DNA of 64,000 nt from Pseudomonas panipatensis. GTDB lineage: Bacteria; Pseudomonadota; Gammaproteobacteria; Pseudomonadales; Pseudomonadaceae. How positions within the stretch are numbered: the stretch's first letter is position 1; each line of letters opens with the position of its first letter. Under the pieces are notes generated by a model that saw only the letters and a list, made by a program, of their open reading frames with translations, was not told the DNA's origin and did not search any database. Made by a program: the position numbers and the translations under genes. Positions 30,877 to 39,871 of this stretch are shown here, one piece after another. The stretch spans positions 310,001-374,000 of the forward strand of contig NZ_FNDS01000001.1 of assembly GCF_900099785.1 (NCBI RefSeq). The letters are read 5' to 3'.

Positions 30877-31899
30877 ATGTTCAAACGCCTCGTCCTCACC
30901 GCCGCCGTGCTCGCCGGGATCAGCTTGCAGGCCAGCGCCGCCACCGAACTGACCGTGTACACCGCCCTCGAACCGGAACAGTTGACTGCCTACAAGCAGG
31001 CCTTCGAGAAGCAGAACCCGGACATCGAGATCAAGTGGGTGCGCGACTCCACCGGCGTCGTCACCGCCAAGCTGCTGGCCGAGAAGGACCGTCCGCAGGC
31101 CGATGTGGTCTGGGGCCTGGCCGCCTCCAGCCTGGCGATCCTCGACCAGCAGGGCATGCTCGACGCCTACGCGCCCAAGGACCTGAGCGCGATCGGCAAG
31201 AACTACCGCGACCCGGCCAACCCGCCGGCCTGGGTCGGCATGGACGTGTGGGCCGCGACCATCTGCTTCAACAGCGTGGAAGCGCAGAAGCAGGGACTGG
31301 AGAAGCCGATCAGTTGGCAGGACCTGACCAAGCCCGAGTACAAGGGCAAGATCGTCATGCCCAACCCGGCCTCTTCCGGCACCGGCTTCCTCGACGTTTC
31401 CGCCTGGCTGCAGACCTTCGGCGAGAAGCAGGGCTGGGCCTACATGGACGCCCTGCACGAGAACATCGGCCAGTACGTCCACTCCGGTTCCAAGCCGTGC
31501 AAGCTGGCCGCCGCCGGTGAGTTCCCGATCGGCATCTCCTTCGAATACCCGGCCGTGCAACTCAAGCGCCAGGGCGCGCCGCTGGAGATCGTGCTGCCCA
31601 AGGAGGGCCTGGGCTGGGAGATCGAAGCCAGCGGCATCATCAAGGGCACCCAGCACCTGGAGGCGGCGCGCAAGCTCGCCGACTTCTCCGCCAGCCCGGC
31701 GGCCATGGCGCTGTACAAGGACAACTTCGCCGTGCTGGCCCAGCCGGGCATCGCCAAGCCGCAGACCGAGTTGCCGGCGGACTACGAGCAGCGCCTGATC
31801 AAGAACGACTTCGCCTGGGCCTCGAAGAACCGCGACGCCATCCTGAGCGAGTGGCGCAAGCGCTACGACGGCAAGTCGGAGAAGGTCGCCCAGCAGTAA
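30877..31899 (+). CDS. AEP-type ABC transporter, periplasmic binding protein
   Basis: A 340-residue type 2 solute-binding protein. The signal peptide covers residues 1-21 (VLTAAVLAGISLQASA), then ATELTVYTALEPEQLTAYKQ, as in Fe3+/AEP-binding families. EIKWVRDSTGVVTAKLLAEK and NPASSGTGFLDVSAWLQ are typical of the PhnS2-like group. AAGGAG precedes the ATG. It lies between the permease and the FAD enzyme, supporting AEP or an N-methyl derivative as ligand; a ferric-binding role is less likely because of this neighbourhood. Confidence 0.87.
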   Translation: MFKRLVLTAAVLAGISLQASAATELTVYTALEPEQLTAYKQAFEKQNPDIEIKWVRDSTGVVTAKLLAEKDRPQADVVWGLAASSLAILDQQGMLDAYAPKDLSAIGKNYRDPANPPAWVGMDVWAATICFNSVEAQKQGLEKPISWQDLTKPEYKGKIVMPNPASSGTGFLDVSAWLQTFGEKQGWAYMDALHENIGQYVHSGSKPCKLAAAGEFPIGISFEYPAVQLKRQGAPLEIVLPKEGLGWEIEASGIIKGTQHLEAARKLADFSASPAAMALYKDNFAVLAQPGIAKPQTELPADYEQRLIKNDFAWASKNRDAILSEWRKRYDGKSEKVAQQ

Positions 31900-31958
31900 G
31901 CGTAAGCCCCAGGGCCCGCTCCTGGCGGGGCGGGCCCACTGATGCAAGGATCATCGAA

Positions 31959-33089
31959 ATGCCCCAGCAACACTGCGACATCGCCATCGTCGGCGCCGGC
32001 ATCCTCGGCCTGTCCCACGCTTATGCAGCGGCCCGTCGTGGCCTGCGCGTGCGCGTCTTCGAGCGCACCGCCACGCCACTCGGCGCGTCGCTGCGCAATT
32101 TCGGCCAGGCCCTGGTCGGCGGCCAGCCGCCGGGGCCGATGCTGGAACTGGCGCGGCAGGCCCGGCCGCTCTGGGCCGAGTGGGCGCAGCGCGCCGGATT
32201 CTCGATCCGCCGTAACGGCTCCCTGCTGTTCGCCCGCAACGAAGCCGAGGAGGCGCTGCTGGAAGCCTTCTGCGGCGGCCGCGTCAAGGAGCACGGCTAT
32301 CGCGCTGAACTGCTTCGCGGCCAAGCCCTGGACGATCTTTACGGCGGCGCCTTCAGCCGCCATCGCGCGGCCCTGCACAGTCTCGACGATCAGCAGTTGT
32401 ATTCCCGCGAGGCGCTGCCGGCGCTGATCGACTGGCTGCGCCGCGAGCTGGGCGTGGTCTTCCAGTTCTCCACCCTGGTCCGCGACATCGAACCCGGCCT
32501 GCTGCGCACCACCGCCGGGGTGTTCCGTGCCGGGCAGATCGTCGTCTGCGCCGGCCACGACTACCAGACCCTGCTCGCCGAGTCGTTCGCCGCGCTGCAG
32601 CCGCAGGTGTGCCGTTTGCAGATGCTGCGCGCCCGCCCCGAGCGCGACCTGGGCCTGAGCCATGCCGTGCTCACCGGGCTGAGCTGCGTGCACTACGGCG
32701 CCTTCGCCGACCTGCCGCAAGCCGAGGCGATTCGCCAGCAGATTCGGCGTGAGGCACCGGCTCTGGAGCGCCATGGCATCCATCTGCTGATCAGCCCGAC
32801 GCCCCATGGCGAGCTGATCATCGGCGACTCCCACGATTACGGCGGCGATGCCTCGCCGTTCAACGCCGAAGCGGTGGACCGGCTGATGCTCGACCTGGCC
32901 GAAGACACCCTGGGCATGCGCGTCGAGGTGCTGGAGCGCTGGCAGGGCGTCTACGGCGCGCGCGGCCCGGCGCCGTTCTCGCGGCTGCCGGTCGCCGAGG
33001 GCATCACCGCGGTGCTGATGCATACCGGGGTGGGCATGAGCGTCGGGCCGGCGCTGGGCGAGCAGACCATCGCCGGCCTGCTGGGCTGA
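31959..33089 (+). CDS. Phosphonate-associated FAD-dependent oxidoreductase
   Basis: A 376-residue DAO/glycine-oxidase-like flavoenzyme. The FAD-binding DIAIVGAGILGLSHAYAAARRG is at the N-terminus, FGQALVGGQPPGPMLELAR follows, and MHTGVGMSVGPALGEQ closes the FAD site. It belongs to the TIGR03364-type family found with AEP genes; members have been reported to oxidise N-methylated AEP. The expected product, phosphonoacetaldehyde, would need PhnX or an equivalent, and none is encoded in this window. AAGGA precedes the ATG at 31959. Confidence 0.85.
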   Translation: MPQQHCDIAIVGAGILGLSHAYAAARRGLRVRVFERTATPLGASLRNFGQALVGGQPPGPMLELARQARPLWAEWAQRAGFSIRRNGSLLFARNEAEEALLEAFCGGRVKEHGYRAELLRGQALDDLYGGAFSRHRAALHSLDDQQLYSREALPALIDWLRRELGVVFQFSTLVRDIEPGLLRTTAGVFRAGQIVVCAGHDYQTLLAESFAALQPQVCRLQMLRARPERDLGLSHAVLTGLSCVHYGAFADLPQAEAIRQQIRREAPALERHGIHLLISPTPHGELIIGDSHDYGGDASPFNAEAVDRLMLDLAEDTLGMRVEVLERWQGVYGARGPAPFSRLPVAEGITAVLMHTGVGMSVGPALGEQTIAGLLG

Positions 33090-33185
33090 AGGGGTAGTCA
33101 TCGGACTGTCACCGGACCTTCATACCGCTCTGCTAAGAGGTAGGCCGCCGGCCCGGCCCAGGGCGCAGTCAGCCAGCGAGCGCGC

Positions 33186-34205
33186 ATGAACCCACGCATT
33201 GTCCAGGACCAGAGGGACCCCGACCTGTTCGGGTTGCTCTACGGTTTCCGTTTCCGGCCCGGCGAGCGCGGCGAGCAGATCGACTCTGCCGCCGCGGTGC
33301 GCTGGTTGACGCAGCCGGGGGAGGGCGAGGACTTCCTCTGGGTGCACCTGAACCTGGCCAACGCCGCCTGCGAACGCTGGATGAAGGCGCACCTGGACCT
33401 GCCGGAGAGCTTTTTCGAGACCCTGCGCGAGGGCTCCCGCTCGACGCGCATCGAACACGTCGACGCGGCGCTGCTGGCGGTGGTCAACGATGTGGTCTTC
33501 AACTTCGGCTTGGTTTCCTCGGACATCGCCACGCTCTGGGTCTGTGCCCGTGGCCGTCTGCTGGTCACCGCGCGCATGCAACCGCTGCGCTCGGTGGACC
33601 GCCTGCGCTCCTCGGTCAAGCACGGCGAGCGCTTCCGCTCGCCGCTGGAGCTGCTGGTGCACCTGCTGCGCGACCAGGGCGACATCCTCACCCAGATCGT
33701 CCGCGAGACCAGCATGAGCGTGGACGGCATCGAAGACCGCCTGTTGTCGCAGAATCTCTCCGACAACCGTGCCGACCTCGGCGCCATGCGCCGCGTGCTG
33801 GTGCGTTTGCAGCGTCTGCTGGCGCTGGAGCCCGGCTCGCTGCTGCGCCTGCTCAATCGTCCGCCGGATTGGTTGCAGGAGGAGGACGTGCGCGACCTGC
33901 GCGAGGCCACCGAGGAGTTTTCCCTGGTGATCAACGACCTCACCGCCCTGGGCGAACGCATCAAGCTGCTGCAGGAAGAGATCGCCGCGGTGCTCAACGA
34001 GCAGAGCAACCGCACCCTGTTCACCCTGACGGTGGTCACCGTGCTGGCGCTGCCGATCAACATAGTCGCCGGCTTCTTCGGCATGAACGTCGGCGGCATT
34101 CCGCTGGCCGGCGACCCGCATGGCTTCTGGGTGCTGGTGGCGCTGGTGGCGAGCTTCACTCTGCTGGCCTGGCGCTGGGCTTTCCGCAAGCGCAACGACG
34201 CCTGA
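33186..34205 (+). CDS. CorA/ZntB-family divalent cation transporter
   Basis: A 339-residue CorA-superfamily channel. A long cytosolic alpha/beta and helical domain (1-280) is followed by two C-terminal membrane helices (about 280-302 and 315-333) with the pore motif GMN at 299-301 (FGMNVGGIPLAG). The GMNVGGIP form is seen in ZntB-like members, which move Zn2+, while CorA has YGMNFE. Substrate cannot be fixed from sequence. Monocistronic: no tight neighbour on either side. Confidence 0.88.
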   Translation: MNPRIVQDQRDPDLFGLLYGFRFRPGERGEQIDSAAAVRWLTQPGEGEDFLWVHLNLANAACERWMKAHLDLPESFFETLREGSRSTRIEHVDAALLAVVNDVVFNFGLVSSDIATLWVCARGRLLVTARMQPLRSVDRLRSSVKHGERFRSPLELLVHLLRDQGDILTQIVRETSMSVDGIEDRLLSQNLSDNRADLGAMRRVLVRLQRLLALEPGSLLRLLNRPPDWLQEEDVRDLREATEEFSLVINDLTALGERIKLLQEEIAAVLNEQSNRTLFTLTVVTVLALPINIVAGFFGMNVGGIPLAGDPHGFWVLVALVASFTLLAWRWAFRKRNDA

Positions 34206-34325
34206 GACAAGGTGCTGGAGAGTAGGACGCGTCCGACTTCGAGTGCTTGAAATATCGAACACTTGGTGCGTATTTTGTACGGGCCGCCAGCCTGTACTGG
34301 CTACGCATTACAAGGATAAGACGTC

Positions 34326-35666
34326 ATGACTAGCGAAGGACGCAGCCCGCTCGCCGAGCGCCTGGCTGGAGTCGAAGAAATCGAATGCGTCACCCCCGAC
34401 CTCAACGGGGTGCCGCGCGGCAAGGTTATGACCGGCGAGGGATTCCTCTCCGGGCGGCGGTTGCAGTTGGCCCGTGGCGTGCTGCTGCAATGCATCATGG
34501 GTGGCTATCCCCCGGCGCGCTTCTACGGTAGCGATGATGGCGACCTGGCCCTGGTCGCCGAGCCGAGCCAGGTGCACCGCCTGCCCTGGAGCGATACGCC
34601 CCGAGCCCTGGCCATCTGCGATGCGCTGGAACTCGACGGCAAGCCCTCCGGGTTGTCCAGCCGCGGTCTGCTCAAGCAGGTGGCGGCGCGCTATGCCGAG
34701 CATGGCTGGAGCCCGGTGGTTGCCACCGAGCTGGAGTTCTTCGTCTTCGCGCCCAATCCCGATCCGACCGAGCCCTTCCTCGCGCCGCTGGGGCCGGATG
34801 GCCGCCGCGAGTTGGGCTATTCGGCGTTCAGCGTGTCGTCCAACAATGGCCTGCGCCCGTTCTTCGAGGAGGTTTACCGCTGCATGGCCGCGGTGGGCCT
34901 GGAGCGCGACACCTTCATGCACGAGATGGGCACCAGCCAGTTCGAGATCAATTTCCTGCATGGCGACCCGCTGGTGCTGGCCGACCAGACCTTCCTGTTC
35001 AAACATCTGCTCAAGGAGGTCGCGCTCAAGCACGGCTTGATCGTGGTGTGCATGGCCAAGCCGCTGGCCAGAACGCCGGGCAGTTCGATGCATATCCACC
35101 AGAGCGTGGTCGATAGCGCCGGGCGCAATATCTTCAGCGACGCCGCCGGTGAAGCCACGGCGGTTTTCCGTCACTTCATCGGTGGTTTGCAGGCGTGCCT
35201 GGCGGACTTCACCCTGCTGTTCGCACCCAACGTCAACTCCTTCCAGCGTCTCTGCCACCCCTACGCTTCGCCGAACAATGCCTGCTGGTCCTACGACAAC
35301 CGCGCCGCCGGCCTGCGCATTCCGGCCAGCCCGCCCGTGGCGCGGCGGGTGGAGAACCGCCTGCCGGGTGCCGACGCCAACCCCTATCTGGCCATCGCCG
35401 CCAGCCTGGCCGCCGGACTGCACGGTATCGAAAACGGCCTGGAGCCGAGTGCGGCGATTCAGGGCGAGTTCGAGGTTCCAGAGGCGCTCTTGCTGCCCTG
35501 CACCCTGCATGACGCCCTGCAGCGACTGAAGCGCAGCGAACTGGCGCGGCGGCTGTTCGGCAATGAGTTCATCGATGGCTACGCAGCGACCAAGGCCATG
35601 GAGCTGAGCAGCTTCTTCGATGAAATCACACCTTGGGAGCATCGAGTGCTGGCCGCCCAGGCCTGA
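34326..35666 (+). CDS. Gamma-glutamylpolyamine synthetase-like (GlnA family)
   Basis: A 446-residue class of glutamine synthetase resembling PuuA/PauA, which ligate glutamate to putrescine or other amines. Metal- and ATP-site motifs are present: ATELEFFVF, MGTSQFEINF, SMHIHQSV, NNRAAGLRIP(A)S and RLPGADANPYLA. P. aeruginosa has several PauA paralogues; one lies near flgZ there, as this one does. No other polyamine gene is adjacent. Sequence cannot tell which amine is used, and some relatives act on ethanolamine or other amines. Confidence 0.82.
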   Translation: MTSEGRSPLAERLAGVEEIECVTPDLNGVPRGKVMTGEGFLSGRRLQLARGVLLQCIMGGYPPARFYGSDDGDLALVAEPSQVHRLPWSDTPRALAICDALELDGKPSGLSSRGLLKQVAARYAEHGWSPVVATELEFFVFAPNPDPTEPFLAPLGPDGRRELGYSAFSVSSNNGLRPFFEEVYRCMAAVGLERDTFMHEMGTSQFEINFLHGDPLVLADQTFLFKHLLKEVALKHGLIVVCMAKPLARTPGSSMHIHQSVVDSAGRNIFSDAAGEATAVFRHFIGGLQACLADFTLLFAPNVNSFQRLCHPYASPNNACWSYDNRAAGLRIPASPPVARRVENRLPGADANPYLAIAASLAAGLHGIENGLEPSAAIQGEFEVPEALLLPCTLHDALQRLKRSELARRLFGNEFIDGYAATKAMELSSFFDEITPWEHRVLAAQA

Positions 35667-35801
35667 CGGACGGGACGATCCCAGCCTGTCATGGCCGGGA
35701 TCGAGCGCGCCGCTTTGCCGATGGCGACGCCGCAGGGTTTCTCCGCGTCAATGCACTCGACGCGCCTCGTCGGAGCCTCTAGTCTCTAGGCCTTGTAGCC
35801 G

Positions 35802-35826
35802 ACGCCCGCCCTGTGCGGGCGTTTTC
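35802..35826 (+). terminator. Terminator after the glutamine synthetase-like gene
   Basis: Stem ACGCCCGC (35802-35809) and GCGGGCGT (35815-35822) with CCTGT loop, then TTTTCTG. It isolates the downstream MFS gene. Confidence 0.85.
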
Positions 35827-35872
35827 TGTAGTACGGCGGCCTGGCGCCGCCCGTGATGGACCCGGAGGTTCG

Positions 35873-37180
35873 ATGCAGCGGATTTTCACTTCCTTCCGAG
35901 CGCTGTATGTCGCCACCCTGATGTTGCTGACCGGCTCCGGTCTGCTGAGTACCTACCTGGCATTGCGCCTCGCCGCGGAGAAGGTCGACGGCCTCTGGGT
36001 CGGCGCCATGATGGCGGCCTACTACGCCGGTCTGGTGCTCGGCGGCAAGATCGGCCACCGGCTGATCGCCCGAGTCGGGCATATCCGAGCCTATGTCGCC
36101 TGCGGCGGCCTGGTCACTGCGGCGGTCCTGGGGATCGGCCTGACCGTCTGGCCGGAGGGCTGGCTGGTGCTGCGCATGCTCATCGGCCTGGGCATGATGT
36201 GTCAGTACATGGTCATCGAGAGCTGGCTCAACGAGCAGGCCGATGCGCGCCAGCGCGGCGCGGTGTTCGCCGGCTACATGGTGGCGTCCTACCTTGGGCT
36301 GGTCGCCGGGCAACTGATCCTGGTGGTCCATCCGGGCCTGGGGCCGGACCTGCCGATGATGATCGCGCTGTGCTTCGCCCTGTCGCTGATCCCGGTCTCC
36401 ATCACCCACAAGGTCCACCCCGCGCCTTTGCGCCCGGCGCCGCTGGAGCCGCGCTTCTTCCTCAGCCGGGTGCCGCAATCGCTGACCACGGTGCTGGTTT
36501 CCGGGCTGGTCATCGGCTCTTTCTACGGCCTGGCGCCGCTCTACGCCAGCGACCAGGGGCTGAGCGTCGAGCAGATCGGTGTGTTCATGGGCGTGTGCAT
36601 CTTCGCCGGGCTGTTGGTGCAATGGCCGCTGGGTTGGCTGTCCGACCGTTATGACCGCGCGCTGCTGATCCGCAGTTCGGCCATTCTCCTGCTGATCACC
36701 GCCTTGCCGCTGGCGCTGTTGCCGTCGCTGCCGATGGAAGCCATGTTGCCGATGGGCTTCCTGGTCTGCCTGGTGCAGTTCACCCTCTATCCGCTGGCAG
36801 TGGCGTTCTCCAACGACCATGTCGAAGGCGAGCGCCGCGTGTCGCTGACTGCCATGTTGCTGGTGACCTTTGGGGTCGGTGCCTGTATCGGCCCGCTGGC
36901 CGCCGGCGCGCTGATGCGCCAGTTCGGACCCAACATGCTTTATGCCTTTGCCGCCGCCTGCGCGCTGATCCTGATCTGGCGCGTGCATCCGGAGAAGGTC
37001 AGTGGGCTGCACCGGGTCGACGAAGCACCGGTCAAGCATGTGCCGACGCCGGACAGCCTGGCCAGTTCGCCACTGGTGGGGGCGCTGGATCCGCGCGTTA
37101 CCGGCCAGACGTCGAACGAGCAAATGAAGGCGGGGAATGCCGCTGCGCCGGAAGCGGAAGAAGACAGCCGGCCGGGGTAG
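35873..37180 (+). CDS. MFS transporter (YcaD-like)
   Basis: A 435-residue major facilitator with twelve predicted helices and a polar 60-residue C-terminal tail rich in Ala, Pro and Glu. The signature GGKIGHRLIARVGHIRAY between helices 2 and 3 and the mirrored WLSDRYDRALLIRSSA motif in the second half are typical of the YcaD/UMF-type group. The start at 35873 has GGAGG eight bases upstream. Substrate unknown. Confidence 0.85.
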   Translation: MQRIFTSFRALYVATLMLLTGSGLLSTYLALRLAAEKVDGLWVGAMMAAYYAGLVLGGKIGHRLIARVGHIRAYVACGGLVTAAVLGIGLTVWPEGWLVLRMLIGLGMMCQYMVIESWLNEQADARQRGAVFAGYMVASYLGLVAGQLILVVHPGLGPDLPMMIALCFALSLIPVSITHKVHPAPLRPAPLEPRFFLSRVPQSLTTVLVSGLVIGSFYGLAPLYASDQGLSVEQIGVFMGVCIFAGLLVQWPLGWLSDRYDRALLIRSSAILLLITALPLALLPSLPMEAMLPMGFLVCLVQFTLYPLAVAFSNDHVEGERRVSLTAMLLVTFGVGACIGPLAAGALMRQFGPNMLYAFAAACALILIWRVHPEKVSGLHRVDEAPVKHVPTPDSLASSPLVGALDPRVTGQTSNEQMKAGNAAAPEAEEDSRPG

Positions 37181-37187
37181 ACGCGAG

Positions 37188-37218
37188 GCGCCCCCTTGGC
37201 GAGTGGCAAAGGGGGCGC
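37188..37218. terminator. Bidirectional hairpin between MFS gene and flgZ
   Basis: GCGCCCCCTT (37188-37197) pairs with AAGGGGGCGC (37209-37218) in the 51-base gap of two convergent genes. The T run is minimal, so termination may be partial. Confidence 0.6.
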
Positions 37219-37231
37219 TGCGGCATGCGGG

Positions 37232-37981
37232 CTAGAACAGTTCGTCTTTCTCGAAGCGCCGAGCTTCGCGCTGCAACTGATAGACGAAACGCTCGATGTG
37301 CCGTTGTTCCAGGCCATTGATGCGGTGGAAGCGCAGGCCAGCGAAACTCACGCCGGCCTTTTCGTCGAACTGCACATGACGCATTTCCACTTCCAGAGTG
37401 ACCGCGCCAAAGGGAAGGCGGGCGATGAAACGCTCGTAGAGCTGCCCGGATTGCAGGCGTCCGCTGACGTCGCCCTGGAATCGGACCTTGCAGCCGGTGG
37501 CCGAGATGTCCAACAGGTTGCCGGAAAGCGCCGACTTGAGCTTTTCTCCACCTAACTCCACGGCCACCGGCTGCGTCTGCGAGAGGGTCGCGCGATAGGC
37601 ATTGCGGCGCTGGTGGTAGAGCACCTCGGCCGGTAACGGCAGCCAGTAGCAGCGGGCGCCATCCAGTTCAGCGAACTGGGCATTCTGCCGGCATTCCCAA
37701 GCGATGCGCACGCCTTCATGGAAGGCCTCGATACGGAAGTGCTCGCCATTCTGCAGGTAGCGCTCGCCGTCATTCGGGATGAGTTCGTCGAGCGCGATCA
37801 CCCGGCGCTCGCGGTCCACCGCCACGACGAAGCTCTGGAAGCGTTGGTTACGTTCGGCGAAGGTGATGACCAATGGATCGTGACTGTCCATCAGGATTCG
37901 CAGGTTGGCATGAATCTCCACCGGTGCCTTGAGCATCTTCGGCGGCTGCGGGCCATTTTCCTCAGCGAACGGGCTCGACAC
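37232..37981 (-). CDS. flgZ: Flagellar brake PilZ protein (FlgZ/YcgR)
   Basis: A 249-residue YcgR-type protein: an N-terminal YcgR_N domain (about 20-125) and a C-terminal PilZ domain (about 130-240). The c-di-GMP motif is complete, with RRNAYR followed by DISATG (D/NxSxxG). In Pseudomonas, FlgZ slows swarming by acting on the MotCD stators when c-di-GMP is high. A GTG start at 37981 has GGAG upstream. It is last of the flgM-flgN-flgZ group. Confidence 0.93.
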   Translation of the reverse strand: MSSPFAEENGPQPPKMLKAPVEIHANLRILMDSHDPLVITFAERNQRFQSFVVAVDRERRVIALDELIPNDGERYLQNGEHFRIEAFHEGVRIAWECRQNAQFAELDGARCYWLPLPAEVLYHQRRNAYRATLSQTQPVAVELGGEKLKSALSGNLLDISATGCKVRFQGDVSGRLQSGQLYERFIARLPFGAVTLEVEMRHVQFDEKAGVSFAGLRFHRINGLEQRHIERFVYQLQREARRFEKDELF

Positions 37982-38067
37982 GATCCACGGGTCTCCAGAA
38001 ACGATTTCTTGTAGGTACTTACTGTAGGCGCGGCATTGTGCCGTATGCCAATGCCCGATTCCAGCGA

Positions 38068-38535
38068 TCAGGCCTGGCTCAGCGGGCGCTGGCGACCGGC
38101 TGGGGTGGCGCCGCCGTGGCGGTCATAGAGGCTGGGCGTTTCCTGTCCCCGCAGGATGTCCAGCAGACGCCCGGTGGCATTCTGGTTGTTGCGGATGACG
38201 CGGCCATTGCGCAGGTTGGCTTGCTGGCAGCGCTCCAGCAGGGCATTGAGCGCATCGCTGCATTCGACCGTCGCGGCTTGCACGCTGCCAAGCGCAGCAA
38301 GTTCGGCAAGGCCGGTGCGGTCTGCGCTGACGCCCGCCTGACGCAGCAATTCACTGCGCTGGCGACCGTGCTCCTCCAACTGATGCAGCAAAGGCAGCTT
38401 GGTATCGAGCAGCGTCTGCAGGCGGGGCAGATCACGCTCCTCCAGTGCCTGGAATTCGTCTTCGATCAGCTGCAGCAGGGTCTGGGCCGCGGCGATATCG
38501 TCAGTGATGAGGCGAAGCAGGGTAGCGTTGGGCAT
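38068..38535 (-). CDS. flgN: Flagellar chaperone FlgN
   Basis: A 155-residue helical protein of the FlgN family, the export chaperone for hook-junction proteins FlgK and FlgL (both encoded in this window). It is leucine-rich, with [19 protein letters not shown] and a predicted coiled coil, and a flexible Arg-rich tail ([11 protein letters not shown]). It is 51 bases after flgM and presumably in the same sigma-28 transcript. Confidence 0.9.
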   Translation of the reverse strand: MPNATLLRLITDDIAAAQTLLQLIEDEFQALEERDLPRLQTLLDTKLPLLHQLEEHGRQRSELLRQAGVSADRTGLAELAALGSVQAATVECSDALNALLERCQQANLRNGRVIRNNQNATGRLLDILRGQETPSLYDRHGGATPAGRQRPLSQA

Positions 38536-38586
38536 CTCGGGCTCAGGGGCTTGGGCGTCCTAGGGCTCCCGGCGCAGCGATGAGGC

Positions 38587-38910
38587 TCAGCGCTGGGATT
38601 CGAAGTCGAGCAATTTACCGGCGACTTTCTGGCTGTCGACCTGATAGCTGCCATCGGCAATGGCCTGCTTGATTCGGGCAACCTTCTCGGAGTCGACGAC
38701 AGGCTGATCTTTCAATTGATCGCTGGCTTTCTGCAATTGTTGTGCGGTAGCGCTCAGTTGTACGGACTCACCGCTGCCCTGGGCTGCGGCGCTGCTGGTG
38801 CTTGCTTCGGTACCGCTGGCTTCGCTGCGACCGCTGCTCTGGGTCTTGCTGGTACTGCCAGTGCTGAGCGGCGCGCTGGAGCCATTCAGCCGGTTGAAGT
38901 CGATGACCAT
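38587..38910 (-). CDS. flgM: Anti-sigma-28 factor FlgM
   Basis: A 107-residue FlgM: a disordered Ser/Thr-rich N-terminal half ([10 protein letters not shown] start) and a C-terminal FliA-binding part ([30 protein letters not shown]). It holds FliA inactive until it is exported through the completed hook. A sigma-28 promoter lies about 40 bases upstream, so FliA would raise its own inhibitor. Confidence 0.95.
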   Translation of the reverse strand: MVIDFNRLNGSSAPLSTGSTSKTQSSGRSEASGTEASTSSAAAQGSGESVQLSATAQQLQKASDQLKDQPVVDSEKVARIKQAIADGSYQVDSQKVAGKLLDFESQR

Positions 38911-38948
38911 GGTTTGAACCTCTGCGGGTGTAGGACGCTTGCCAGAGG

Positions 38949-38975
38949 ATTTCGGCTGCCACCCGGAAAACTTTA
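38949..38975 (-). promoter_or_regulatory. Sigma-28 (FliA) promoter of flgM
   Basis: On the minus strand, TAAA (38972-38975), 15 bases, then GCCGAAAT (38949-38956), a one-to-two base departure from the TAAA-N15-GCCGATAA consensus. It reads into flgM. Confidence 0.75.
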
Positions 38976-39042
38976 GGGCGGTTTTTTGTGCGTCGTTGCA
39001 CAGTGTAGTGAAGGCAGTCGGGATAGCGCCAGAGTTCCGGCG

Positions 39043-39801
39043 CTACAGGTTCACCTGCACGGAGCCAGCCTCCAGGACCTGGGCCCGGATAATGCGTTGC
39101 GAGCGCAGATTGCGCACCCGGATCTGTTCCCCGGGCACTCCGTCGGCCAGGGCTTCCCCTGGCATCACCACGTTGACCGTGCTCGTCTGTGCGCGGATCA
39201 CCACCTGATCGCCCTTGTGTATTACGGCGGCCTGTTCGAGGAAGACCGGTGCGAGAATCTGGTCGTTGGTGGTGGGGCGTTTGAGTTTCTGGCCGAGCGC
39301 GCGTTCCGGGTCGGTCAGGTAGCCTTGGGTGAGCGGACCGATGTCGCGTTCTGCCAGGCTGATATCGGCCGCTTCCACAATGTGGTCGCGCTTGAGCGGT
39401 TGGGTGGTCACCACGACCTGGCGGAACAGCCTGACTTGCGCCGGGATATAGACAGTCCATGGCGAGCTGCCATCGCAACGCACCTGCACCGTGACCCGGC
39501 CGACCGGTTGCGATGGGCTTTCCAGGGACTGTGTCAGGTCTTTGTCGCACTGTGCCAGGCGCAGGCGCGGATCGAGGCGGGCCACTTCGATTTCGTAGCG
39601 CGCCTCTATTGCGCTGTTCTTCAGGTAATCTTCCACCTTGAACTCAAGAAAGCCTTGGGTGGAGCCGATAAGGATTTCGGGTGCGGTGAAGTTATCGGCG
39701 AGGGCGTTGCCCAGGCCGAGCGTACCCGTGATGCCAAGAACTCCGCAGAGTGTCCGGGCAAGATTTCGGGGCTGTCGGAAAAATGTCGTTGCCTGTTTCA
39801 T
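39043..39801 (-). CDS. flgA: Flagellar P-ring assembly chaperone FlgA
   Basis: A 252-residue periplasmic protein with an N-terminal signal peptide (about 1-35, ending LGNALA) and a C-terminal SAF domain (about 130-190, LKRDHIVEAADISLAERD). It assists FlgI, whose gene is at 47571, to form the P-ring. I take the ATG at 39801; a longer frame to 39906 would run into the divergent cheV start region. It ends 132 bases before the flgM start and is transcribed in the same direction. Confidence 0.93.
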   Translation of the reverse strand: MKQATTFFRQPRNLARTLCGVLGITGTLGLGNALADNFTAPEILIGSTQGFLEFKVEDYLKNSAIEARYEIEVARLDPRLRLAQCDKDLTQSLESPSQPVGRVTVQVRCDGSSPWTVYIPAQVRLFRQVVVTTQPLKRDHIVEAADISLAERDIGPLTQGYLTDPERALGQKLKRPTTNDQILAPVFLEQAAVIHKGDQVVIRAQTSTVNVVMPGEALADGVPGEQIRVRNLRSQRIIRAQVLEAGSVQVNL

Positions 39802-39871
39802 GCAACGGGTTAAGCAATGCTCGTGCCGTTTGCCGTTCGCAGCGGCACGGTGGATACGCAGGGGAGGCGCA

